From NCBI GenBank assembly GCA_030632405.1, contig DAOVUU010000122.1:1-7079 (forward strand): DNA of 7,079 bases, read 5' to 3'. How positions within the stretch are numbered: the stretch's first letter is position 1; every line of letters starts with the position of its first letter. A model generated the notes under the pieces. The model ran no database searches, had not been told where the DNA came from, and saw only the letters and a list, made by a program, of their open reading frames with translations. Positions 1 through 5,865 of the stretch are shown here, one piece after another. Both the position numbers and the translations under genes were made by a program. Source of the stretch: Desulfobulbaceae bacterium (lineage in GTDB: Bacteria; Desulfobacterota; Desulfobulbia; Desulfobulbales; Desulfocapsaceae).

Positions 1-5
1 AAGGT

Positions 6-14
6 TGATATAAT
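6..14 (+). promoter_or_regulatory. Extended -10 promoter for the VWA/J-protein operon
   Basis: The bases TGATATAAT match the extended -10 consensus TGnTATAAT exactly. Transcription would start near position 21, leaving a leader of about 25 nt before the ATG at 46. Any -35 box would lie outside the window, but extended -10 promoters need little -35 contact. Only sequence match and position support this call. Confidence 0.5.
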
Positions 15-45
15 ATTTTTCAGATATCATCTGCTTACTTGTCAC

Positions 46-771
46 ATGGAACAGGATATGAAAGACAAAGCAGTAACTTCCAGTGAAAAGAGGTCCGGTG
101 CGCTTAGAGAAGGATCCTCCTCTAAAGAAATAGCCTCTTTTCTTAAGGCTGCCAGTGAGACAGACCTGGCCCAGAGCGGAAGATTGATTTTTGCATTAGA
201 TGCAACTATGAGTCGGCAACCAACCTGGACCAGGGCTATGACCATCCAGTCTTCGATGTTTGATGCAGTGGGTAAGGCGGGTGGATTATCGGTACAACTG
301 GTATTTTTTCGAGGTCTGGATGAGTGTCGTGCCTCGAAATGGGTTATTAATGCTGCCGCGCTGCGCAATCTGATGCTCGGTATTGAATGTCGAGGTGGGC
401 ATACCCAGATAACCAAAATCCTCAATCACGCCTCTCGTGAAACAACGAAAAAAAAAGTCTCGGCACTGGTTTTCATAGGTGATGCTCTGGAGGAGAGTGT
501 AGATTTTCTCTGCCAGAGGGCCGGTGAACTTGGTTTAAAAGGCGTACGCTGCTTTTTCTTTCAGGAGGGGCATGATGCGATGGCTGAAAATGGCTTTCGT
601 GAAATGGCTCGACTTACAGGTGGTGCCTATTTCCGGCTTGGGCCTGATTCGGCAAGGGAACTTGCCGAGCTTCTCGGTGCGGTTGCCATTTATGCGCGGG
701 GAGGATTGAAAGCCCTTTCAAACAGCGGCAAACGTGAGGCGCGTTTACTTATTGATCAGATGAAAGAATGA
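46..771 (+). CDS. VWA domain-containing protein with intact MIDAS pattern
   Basis: This 241-aa protein has no signal peptide or membrane segment and is predicted to be cytoplasmic. A variable polar N-terminus (about 1-44) is followed by a von Willebrand A-type fold (about 45-215). The metal-ion-dependent adhesion site is readable: D52-A-T54-M-S56 after a beta strand (RLIFALD), T120 in GGHTQI, and D146 in the strand LVFIGD. The stretches FFRGLDECRASKW and GELGLKGV match, from memory, a conserved bacterial VWA family usually found beside a J-domain gene, which is the arrangement here (24-nt gap). The exact role of the family is not known to me; metal-dependent protein binding is inferred from the fold. 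The start is uncertain: the ATG at 46 has no visible Shine-Dalgarno sequence, whereas an in-frame ATG at 58 has GGAACAGG just upstream and would give 237 aa. Confidence 0.85.
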   Translation: MEQDMKDKAVTSSEKRSGALREGSSSKEIASFLKAASETDLAQSGRLIFALDATMSRQPTWTRAMTIQSSMFDAVGKAGGLSVQLVFFRGLDECRASKWVINAAALRNLMLGIECRGGHTQITKILNHASRETTKKKVSALVFIGDALEESVDFLCQRAGELGLKGVRCFFFQEGHDAMAENGFREMARLTGGAYFRLGPDSARELAELLGAVAIYARGGLKALSNSGKREARLLIDQMKE

Positions 772-795
772 TTTCCCCCTTTGTCTGGATAGTTA

Positions 796-1476
796 ATGGT
801 ATTGTATATTATATTTCTGTTATTTGTGGTGGTCGGTCTTTTCTGGCTGATTCTCACTAATCCCGCCCATAAAAGTGCGGCTTTTCTGACAGCTGCTGGA
901 CCGCTTATTCTCATAGCGATAGGAGTTCTGTTGATCATTTTCCGGCGAGGGGTGATTGGAATGCCTCTGATGGTTTTCGGTCTTTCTTGGTGGCGGCGCA
1001 GTCATTCGACACGACCAGCCTCCCACTCAGAAGGACAAAAATCAACAGTCCGATCAGCAAACATTGAAATGGAACTTGATCATGATACCGGAGAAATTGA
1101 CGGAACGGTGCTTACAGGTCGTATGAAGGGAGCCCGTCTTTCTTCGCTGAACGAGGAGGAGGCATTGTCGCTTTATCGGGAAATTTGTTCCGATGCAGAC
1201 AGTGCCACTTTGCTCGTATCTTTCCTTGATCGTTACCATCCAGATTGGCGGGAACGTGTTGACCCTGATTCTTTCAGGGAACAGGACGGCGCATCTGGTT
1301 TTGAAGGTATGACCAGACAGGACGCGTACCAGATACTAGGCGTTGAGCCTGGCGCCTCACAACAAGAGATCCACGAGGCCTGGCGGCGACTCATAAAAGG
1401 GGTTCATCCTGACAGTGGAGGATCAGCATTTTTGGCCACCAAAATTAATGCTGCCAGAGATGTTCTCCAGGACTAG
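796..1476 (+). CDS. Membrane-anchored J-domain protein, PAM18/TIM14-like
   Basis: This 226-aa protein starts with two hydrophobic segments (about 2-20 and 28-50) and a short amphipathic stretch to about 65, followed by basic residues (WWRR), so the rest is expected to face the cytoplasm. A middle domain carries MELDHDTGEIDG (92-103) and LDRYHPDWRE (144-153), both of which I recall as conserved in this bacterial family. The C-terminal J domain (about 172-226) has the H204-P205-D206 tripeptide that stimulates DnaK ATPase. It has a short form that ends after KINAARDVL, as in mitochondrial PAM18/TIM14, rather than the full DnaJ arrangement with a G/F region and zinc fingers. It should act as a membrane-localised co-chaperone for Hsp70/DnaK; clients are unknown. 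It lies 24 nt after the VWA gene on the same strand, so the two are probably co-transcribed. The Shine-Dalgarno sequence is weak (GGA in ctggatagtta). Confidence 0.88.
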   Translation: MVLYIIFLLFVVVGLFWLILTNPAHKSAAFLTAAGPLILIAIGVLLIIFRRGVIGMPLMVFGLSWWRRSHSTRPASHSEGQKSTVRSANIEMELDHDTGEIDGTVLTGRMKGARLSSLNEEEALSLYREICSDADSATLLVSFLDRYHPDWRERVDPDSFREQDGASGFEGMTRQDAYQILGVEPGASQQEIHEAWRRLIKGVHPDSGGSAFLATKINAARDVLQD

Positions 1477-1502
1477 TAGTTCAATTCGATGCCATCAAAT
1501 AG

Positions 1503-1985
1503 TTACATTCCAATTAAAAATTCTTGTTCATACCCAACAGTGAATATGCCTGACGTGTTATTACGAATGGCGAGAAAATGTTCGTTGTTTTTGTCAAAAG
1601 GGCAGATAGGCATGTCGCAGTGCCCAAAACCGAATTTCGTATAAAAATTGGGATCACCCAGGACGAAGAGTGTTTTATCTTTAATAAATTTGTGTCGTAA
1701 GGAAAAGCGGAGCAGTTCAGAACCTATTCCCTGATTCTGCATTTCAGGTGCTACTGCCAGTGGTGCCAAATGCAGGCCGCATACTTTTTTTCCGCAAAAG
1801 GCATTGGAATAGGCGATGTATGCTATGGCCTTGTTGCGATGAATGCATATCCATTCCTGCAGTTTTTTTTCATTTTTATGAAGATTCTCAAACAAACGGG
1901 TTTCATAATTACCATTTGGAAAGGCCTGCCTGAGTAAAGCTGAAGCCTTGGGATATTCTTCGGGGGTGAGTTCGCGTATTTTCAT
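1503..1985 (-). CDS. GNAT family N-acetyltransferase (YhbS-like)
   Basis: This 160-aa protein has the size and order of a single-domain Gcn5-related acetyltransferase, which transfers an acetyl group from acetyl-CoA to an amine. The N-terminus (MKIRELTPEEYPKASALLRQ) is the usual first strand and helix. Motif A follows at about 72-92: a beta strand (LAPLAVAP), then the acetyl-CoA pyrophosphate loop Q83-N-Q-G86-I-G88 in place of the canonical R/QxxGxG. LGDPNFYTKFGF (109-120) is typical of the YhbS-like subgroup. The substrate cannot be read from sequence. The ATG at 1985 is preceded by a modest AAGG about 10 nt upstream. The gene converges on the J-protein gene with only 26 nt between the stop codons and no obvious terminator there. 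Confidence 0.9.
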   Translation of the reverse strand: MKIRELTPEEYPKASALLRQAFPNGNYETRLFENLHKNEKKLQEWICIHRNKAIAYIAYSNAFCGKKVCGLHLAPLAVAPEMQNQGIGSELLRFSLRHKFIKDKTLFVLGDPNFYTKFGFGHCDMPICPFDKNNEHFLAIRNNTSGIFTVGYEQEFLIGM

Positions 1986-2082
1986 GGAAGAAACCTTGCC
2001 CTTTAGCCCTCGGTTATTAATTCGATTGTATCCACGTTATTGAGGATGGCGGCATGAAATATTTTCGGGAAATTTCAGTTCT

Positions 2083-2238
2083 TGATGGCGTCGTAAAAAG
2101 TCTTCCTCTTGTTCGTTGTTACAATTTTTCTATCATTACGATGTACCGTATGTACGTCGGAATAATAGAAAAATTGCACGCCTCCAATATGAAGCTTTTT
2201 ACTTATCCATCGAAACTGAGGTTTTTACGAGTTTATCA
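2083..2238. repeat. MITE-like nested palindromic element with possible 5-bp target duplication
   Basis: The left end (2083-2100, TGATGGCGTCGTAAAAAG) is repeated in inverted form twice on the right. One copy is at 2195-2212 (CTTTTTACTTATCCATCG) and another at 2221-2238 (GTTTTTACGAGTTTATCA). Inside is a long hairpin: a 25-nt arm at 2122-2146 pairs with 2152-2176 at 22 of 25 positions around a 5-nt loop (CGTAT). GTTCT lies immediately outside both ends (2078-2082 and 2239-2243), consistent with a target-site duplication. I recall similar TGATGGC..TCGTAAAAAG intergenic palindromes as frequent in Desulfobacterota genomes. No transposase is encoded, so it would have to be mobilised in trans. A 69-codon open frame across it (2054-2263) is best read as part of the repeat, not a gene. 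Confidence 0.75.
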
Positions 2239-2279
2239 GTTCTTAATGTTGCACTATAAATAACCTCTCTGAATTTACC

Positions 2280-2849
2280 TCAAAACGGTGGGACACCTAT
2301 AAGTCGCAGGTGAAGCCAGAATACAAAAGCGAGGTATAGGCCTATGCCGAGTACTAATGCAATTACATCATTAAAATTTGAGGCTGGGGCTCCCGGGGTG
2401 GGCCGTGGTAGACGGTGTTGAACAGATATACGATCCAAAACTGACCACGCAAGAATGGAGCCGAACAAAATAACGTTAGTTGATGAACCATTGGCGAGCA
2501 GATGTGCAACCGCCCAGAGGCTGGTGGATAGCAGCATAGGATGGCTGGTTGCTGCTTTAATGCGCCCAGGAAAATATGTAGCTACCAAAAGTGGAAAGAC
2601 AGGTAGAAGCAGCAATAATGACATGTACTGCAGCCATAAAGGTGGGGTATACAGTGTAATTGAGTTAGAGTGGGCAATCCCATAACCCCAGATAATTAAA
2701 ACAAAACCGAAAATTGCCATCAGGGAATATACTCCTTTCCAAACCCATTTTCCCATTTTATTTACCATGCGATCACGCCATGGCTCATTTACAATTGAAA
2801 CGGAATGTATTCCCAAAAAAATAAGGAGTCCGAGTAAAAATATAGTCAT
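2280..2849 (-). CDS. NnrU family integral membrane protein
   Basis: This 189-aa, very hydrophobic protein has about five membrane segments (roughly 1-17, 38-56, 70-91, 107-138 and 161-181), the usual size and topology of the NnrU family (Pfam NnrU). Family signatures are GIHS near the N-terminus (H15), SHPML (H103) and WAVAHLLANG (H116). NnrU was named from denitrification gene clusters. The plant and cyanobacterial zeta-carotene isomerase Z-ISO is a haem-containing relative, so the conserved histidines may bind haem; that is inference for this protein. No nitrite or nitric oxide reductase gene is nearby, so a denitrification role is not supported here. The ATG at 2849 is preceded by AGAGGA about 6 nt upstream, a good ribosome binding site. 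It is transcribed divergently from the TAXI gene. Confidence 0.9.
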   Translation of the reverse strand: MTIFLLGLLIFLGIHSVSIVNEPWRDRMVNKMGKWVWKGVYSLMAIFGFVLIIWGYGIAHSNSITLYTPPLWLQYMSLLLLLPVFPLLVATYFPGRIKAATSHPMLLSTSLWAVAHLLANGSSTNVILFGSILAWSVLDRISVQHRLPRPTPGAPASNFNDVIALVLGIGLYLAFVFWLHLRLIGVPPF

Positions 2850-2915
2850 TGATTAATCCTCTATTCGTATCTGTGTATTATTAACAAGGTTAAGTGCTGC
2901 TTCACCCAGATCATG

Positions 2916-2969
2916 AAACCATTGAACCATTGTAACATTTTAATAATGAAACAAAAGCTGAAATGGTTT
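2916..2969. promoter_or_regulatory. Possible operator: repeated and inverted AACCATT motifs
   Basis: AAACCATT (2916-2923) is perfectly inverted at 2962-2969 (AATGGTTT), and a further direct copy of AACCATT lies at 2925-2931. The site sits between the divergent NnrU and TAXI genes. The inverted copy overlaps where a -35 box for the TATAAT at 2991-2996 would fall. This arrangement suits a regulator binding site, but the motif is short and AT-rich and no regulator gene is nearby. Confidence 0.3.
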
Positions 2970-2990
2970 ATCTTTTCACAACCTGATAAA

Positions 2991-2996
2991 TATAAT
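2991..2996 (+). promoter_or_regulatory. Candidate -10 box for the TAXI gene
   Basis: A perfect TATAAT lies 73 nt before the start codon. The hexamer 17 nt upstream (TTATCT, 2968-2973) is a poor -35 match, so the promoter may need an activator or may not be the main one. Confidence 0.35.
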
Positions 2997-3069
2997 ATTC
3001 TTTTGATAGGGGAGAGATGACTGAGATCGTGTTTTTTTCCATGCACTGAGAGTACTTGAGGAGGACGCT

Positions 3070-4053
3070 ATGACCACCAGCAATGATACTGAGTATATCT
3101 GTCTGACCAAACGCATATCCCACAGTCTGATTGTATTTTTTCTTGTTCTATTCTCACCGCTGACAACCCATGCTTATGAGCTTCTCCTGGGGACGGGGGG
3201 AAAGGGTTCCTTTTCCCATTTCACCGGCAGAACTATTTGTCGTTTGATTAGTATGGACCCAGGGCTTTCCTGCAAAGTGATCCCTGCTCCGGACAGTTCC
3301 CATAATCTAACCAACCTCAGGAGCGGATCGCTGGATATTGCTCTTATTGACTCCCGGATGCTGCATGACGCCTTTAATAAAAGTGGTTACTTCAAGTTTC
3401 TTGATATTACGTATGACAATCTGAGAACACTGGTTCCTCTTTACACTGTTCCAATTGTTCTTGTTGCCCGTGATGATGCAAAAATACTGTCTCTTGATGA
3501 TCTGCGGGGCAAACGATTTAATGCAGGAGCACCACTCTCTCCACAGCATCTTGCAGCAGATAACATAATGGAGGCGAAGGGATGGATTAAAAAAGATTTC
3601 AATCCTCTGGCTGAACTTCCTGCGGATCATGCACAGGGTACTCTTGCATTCAGTGGTGGCACTATCCAGGCAATGCTGCATATTGGAGTTCATCCTGATC
3701 CGATATTGGCTCGTTTGCTCAAACGTACAAAGGCTACTTTAGTCAATATGGACGATCCGGATATAGAGAAACTTGTGAACGCTCAGAGTGGTTTTTTAAA
3801 AATTACCATCCCGGCTGGAACCTATTCGACAATTCCCGGGAAGGTGGATACTCTTGGCACAGAAGTGACTCTGGTAGCCTCGGAAGATCTGGAAGATACT
3901 GCTGTCACCGCTATACTGGCTGCAATTTTTGAAAATAAAGAGCAGTTGAAAAAGGCCCATCCAGCCCTTTCTCCAACCGAGGAAGCGGCTACCAATACAT
4001 TGCATGGTGAAGTTGGACCACACCCGGCGGTTATCAAATATTTCCAGAAATAG
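3070..4053 (+). CDS. TAXI family TRAP-type periplasmic solute-binding protein
   Basis: This 327-aa exported protein has a signal sequence with basic residues before a hydrophobic core (about 19-33) and a likely cleavage site after THA (33-35). The mature start YELLLGTGGKGSFSHFTGRTICRLI is the classic first strand and glycine loop of TAXI (TRAP-associated extracytoplasmic immunogenic) proteins. LRSGSLDIALIDS (83-95), DLRGKRFNAGAP (144-155) and the C-terminal GPHPAVIKYFQ (316-326) are further family landmarks, and the length is typical. Such proteins capture small organic acids or amino acids for a TRAP membrane permease. No permease subunit is encoded nearby, so it is an orphan that either pairs with a distant permease or acts as a sensor. 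GAGGAGG at 3058-3064, 5 nt before the ATG, fixes the start. Confidence 0.9.
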   Translation: MTTSNDTEYICLTKRISHSLIVFFLVLFSPLTTHAYELLLGTGGKGSFSHFTGRTICRLISMDPGLSCKVIPAPDSSHNLTNLRSGSLDIALIDSRMLHDAFNKSGYFKFLDITYDNLRTLVPLYTVPIVLVARDDAKILSLDDLRGKRFNAGAPLSPQHLAADNIMEAKGWIKKDFNPLAELPADHAQGTLAFSGGTIQAMLHIGVHPDPILARLLKRTKATLVNMDDPDIEKLVNAQSGFLKITIPAGTYSTIPGKVDTLGTEVTLVASEDLEDTAVTAILAAIFENKEQLKKAHPALSPTEEAATNTLHGEVGPHPAVIKYFQK

Positions 4054-4127
4054 GGTGATAAAGTAGTCTGTCTCTGAGTCCGATAAGCGTAGACTTCGAG
4101 AAGTTCGATATACGAGGCGTATGTATG

Positions 4128-4151
4128 ATTATCAGTGTTGTCACTGATAAT
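4128..4151. terminator. Perfect hairpin at the TAXI/DUF3179 convergent junction
   Basis: ATTATCAGTG and CACTGATAAT form a perfect 10-bp stem with a TTGT loop. A smaller hairpin, ATACG-AGG-CGTAT, lies just before it at 4110-4122. The larger hairpin overlaps the last codons of the DUF3179 gene and lies 74 nt past the TAXI stop. Neither side has a run of T, so it is not a textbook intrinsic terminator. It could instead protect 3' ends or work with Rho. A protein-binding palindrome is possible but less likely between convergent 3' ends. Confidence 0.45.
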
Positions 4152-5091
4152 GTGACTTGGCACGATAGATTGCGGTATCTGGATGGAAAGCTGCCCAGGC
4201 AAACCAGAACAATGTGATGGCCGGAAGTTTTTCCCCCTGTTTGTTTGTCATTATTGCAGAATTATGGTCGGGAAAATACGAAACTGACACTTCAATATCG
4301 CCGATACGATCATCGACCACAGTCCCACCTTTAGCCAGCTCGACAAAAGGATACGCCTTTGATTTTCCGTTCAGATTGATGGCTAAAACCATCTCTTTGG
4401 GGTGTAAGCCCCTCGCCTTGAATTTAACGGGAAAATACGTTTCAGGATTTGTACGGTACCCCGTATAAGGGTTTTGTTGATAATTTCTGGAAAACCCGGT
4501 AGAGAAGCTGAGAACTTGAGTATCAGGATAGTGATCTCTCCATTGCTGCCAGGTTGTATGTTCAACCGGAATCTGCTGCAGAATGGTCCCTTTATATTCA
4601 CCAGTCACGCCCTGTCCGAGAATTTGAGACCAGAGAGAATTGCTCTTTCTATCATACAGCAGGACGTCACTGTTATACAACAAGCCGGAAACTCCAAAGC
4701 GAAGACTTATTCCTTTCACTCTTGCTGTAAAAGCCATTCCGGATCCACATAAAGGGCAGAAGGTTATAACAACCGGATCTGCTCCGTAACTGTCATTCAC
4801 AACCTCATGCCAGTTCATGATGGATATTGGATAGGCCTTTGCTATGCCGTTATAGAACACGCCAAGCACCTGATGGTTATCTCGGAGCCGTGTTTTTTCA
4901 GGGTGTAGTAGAAAGTTTGGTTCGTCTATGGCAGGAATGCCATCTTTGGGCGGCCCTCCCCTGATAATTTCTTTAGATGGAACTATCGAATTACTGAGAT
5001 CAAAGCCATTGAGCAATTGACCACCGTAGAGCTCTGCATGCCCCGCTACCCCGATCAAAAACAACATTATAACGAATGTAGTATATCGCAT
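4141..5091 (-). CDS. Exported DUF3179 domain-containing protein
   Basis: This 316-aa protein (numbered from the ATG at 5091) has a signal peptide, with MRYTTFVIMLFLIGVAGHA likely cleaved after residue 19. The rest is one DUF3179 domain with several diagnostic stretches: IPAIDEPNF, YPISIMNWHEVVND, ITFCPLCGSGMAF (CPLC at 112-115), a GVSGLLYNSDVLLYDR block, SLWSQ, and the C-terminal FWFAWAAFHPDT. The function of DUF3179 is not established; the invariant CPLCG pair suggests a metal or thiol site, which is inference. The ATG at 5091 is preferred over the adjacent in-frame GTG at 5094 because AGAGG (5099-5103) lies 7 nt upstream of the ATG. It faces the TAXI gene, with no shared operon. Confidence 0.92.
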   Translation of the reverse strand: MRYTTFVIMLFLIGVAGHAELYGGQLLNGFDLSNSIVPSKEIIRGGPPKDGIPAIDEPNFLLHPEKTRLRDNHQVLGVFYNGIAKAYPISIMNWHEVVNDSYGADPVVITFCPLCGSGMAFTARVKGISLRFGVSGLLYNSDVLLYDRKSNSLWSQILGQGVTGEYKGTILQQIPVEHTTWQQWRDHYPDTQVLSFSTGFSRNYQQNPYTGYRTNPETYFPVKFKARGLHPKEMVLAINLNGKSKAYPFVELAKGGTVVDDRIGDIEVSVSYFPDHNSAIMTNKQGEKLPAITLFWFAWAAFHPDTAIYRAKSHYQ

Positions 5092-5187
5092 CACACGACC
5101 TCTCTTTGATTATATTCAGTCTCCTTTACCTATATGAGGTATAATCTTTGGCATATATTCCCGATCTCATTCTCCTCCAGGATCAAA

Positions 5188-5240
5188 TGTGTTGTTCAGT
5201 GTCGAAATTTGACCCCTTTTCAGTGTTGAATACTAACCCC
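5188..5240. mobile_element. Orphan end of an IS21-like insertion sequence
   Basis: Two related 22-bp motifs follow each other with a 24-bp period: TTCAGTGTCGAAATTTGACC(CC) at 5195-5216 and TTCAGTGTTGAATACTAACC(CC) at 5219-5240, matching at 17 of 22 positions. Both finish in ACCCC. Tandem repeats carrying GACCCC behind a terminal TG (5188-5189) are typical of IS21-family ends, where they bind the transposase. No istA/istB reading frame and no opposite end are seen, and an intact gene begins about 120 bp to the right. This is therefore most likely a relic left by deletion. The family assignment is from pattern memory. Confidence 0.6.
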
Positions 5241-5358
5241 GACCTTGTCTCTTATGCTGCTATTATTGTTTTCAAAGCTATCATAGATTATCGGTGCTTT
5301 TGAGTAAACAGGTGTTCTCCTGTGAAGAAGATAGCTCTGGAATTTTTTGTCGTGTCTG

Positions 5359-5847
5359 CTAATAGAAATTGCTGTCCTGTGGGTTGAATTCTGCACTTTC
5401 AACCCACCAATCGGGCTTTTGAACCATGTCTAGAAGGTTCTCAACTGTTTTATGGTGGTATGCTTCCTGCCTCATCAGTATTTCGAAGAGCTTTTTGCTT
5501 TCAGGATCATCTGCTTCAGCAAATTTTTCTTTGTAGAAATCCATACCGCGTTTCTCAATTTCAACTGCGATTCGGTAATCTTCAACTACATCGGATGAAA
5601 TGTTTATCACATGCTTGTTTTGTTTCATCTCGTCAAAGACAGTTTTAATATCAAGAGCAACACCCTGAACAGGTGCTACAGACAGTTTTTTCTGTAAATT
5701 CTCTATTGCTACCCGATGCCTTACTTCATCCTCTGCAAGCATTAACAGGATCTTTTTTATACCTTCAACGGGTGCCCTATCAGCCATCTTTCTGTATAAC
5801 TTCTCAGCATCTTTCTCCATCTGGATAGAAAATTCGAACATATCCAT
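5359..5847 (-). CDS. Rubrerythrin-like diiron ferritin-family protein without rubredoxin domain
   Basis: This 162-aa protein is made of two similar helix pairs that build a four-helix bundle, as in rubrerythrin and 'erythrin' proteins. All six expected iron ligands are visible: E11 (helix 1), E41 and H44 in EDEVRH (helix 2), E98 in AVEIEKRGMDFY (helix 3), and E128 and H131 in RQEAYHH (helix 4). The C-terminal tail PDWWVESAEFNP is common in this group. There is no CxxC rubredoxin module, so an external electron donor would be needed. The family reduces hydrogen peroxide or handles iron in anaerobes; the specific activity is inferred. The start at 5847 is set by AGGAGGTGAT just upstream; an ATG at 5865 lies before that site and is rejected. 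A weak TTGCTG(17)TAATGT promoter (5894-5922) may drive it. It is probably monocistronic. Confidence 0.9.
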   Translation of the reverse strand: MDMFEFSIQMEKDAEKLYRKMADRAPVEGIKKILLMLAEDEVRHRVAIENLQKKLSVAPVQGVALDIKTVFDEMKQNKHVINISSDVVEDYRIAVEIEKRGMDFYKEKFAEADDPESKKLFEILMRQEAYHHKTVENLLDMVQKPDWWVESAEFNPQDSNFY

Positions 5848-5850
5848 AAA

Positions 5851-5860
5851 ATCACCTCCT
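5851..5860 (-). promoter_or_regulatory. Near-perfect Shine-Dalgarno sequence of the rubrerythrin-like gene
   Basis: On the minus strand AGGAGGTGAT matches the anti-Shine-Dalgarno complement at all ten positions. The core AGGAGG lies 7 nt before the ATG at 5847. It decides the start codon over an upstream ATG (5865) and the next in-frame ATG (5841), and it implies strong translation. Confidence 0.85.
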
Positions 5861-5865
5861 GTCAT

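Noticed and set aside
2054..2263. 69-codon open frame on the + strand
   Set aside because: It lies almost wholly within the palindromic repeat, has no ribosome binding site, and its peptide start (..LDGVVKSL..) is what such repeats give when translated.
3020..3051. Two CTGAGA motifs in the TAXI leader, recalling a TPP riboswitch
   Set aside because: The rest of the THI box (ACCCTT..GAACCTGAT and the distal stem) is missing.
2280..4053. A denitrification or complete TRAP transporter locus
   Set aside because: Only single family members (NnrU, TAXI) are present; no reductase or permease gene accompanies them.
5220..5402. 60-codon minus-strand frame downstream of and overlapping the rubrerythrin-like gene
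   Set aside because: It runs out of frame into that gene and into the IS21-like relic, with no ribosome binding site or known similarity.
5847..5865. Longer start (168 aa) for the rubrerythrin-like protein
   Set aside because: The extra codons are translated from the Shine-Dalgarno sequence itself; the family N-terminus begins at MDMFEF.
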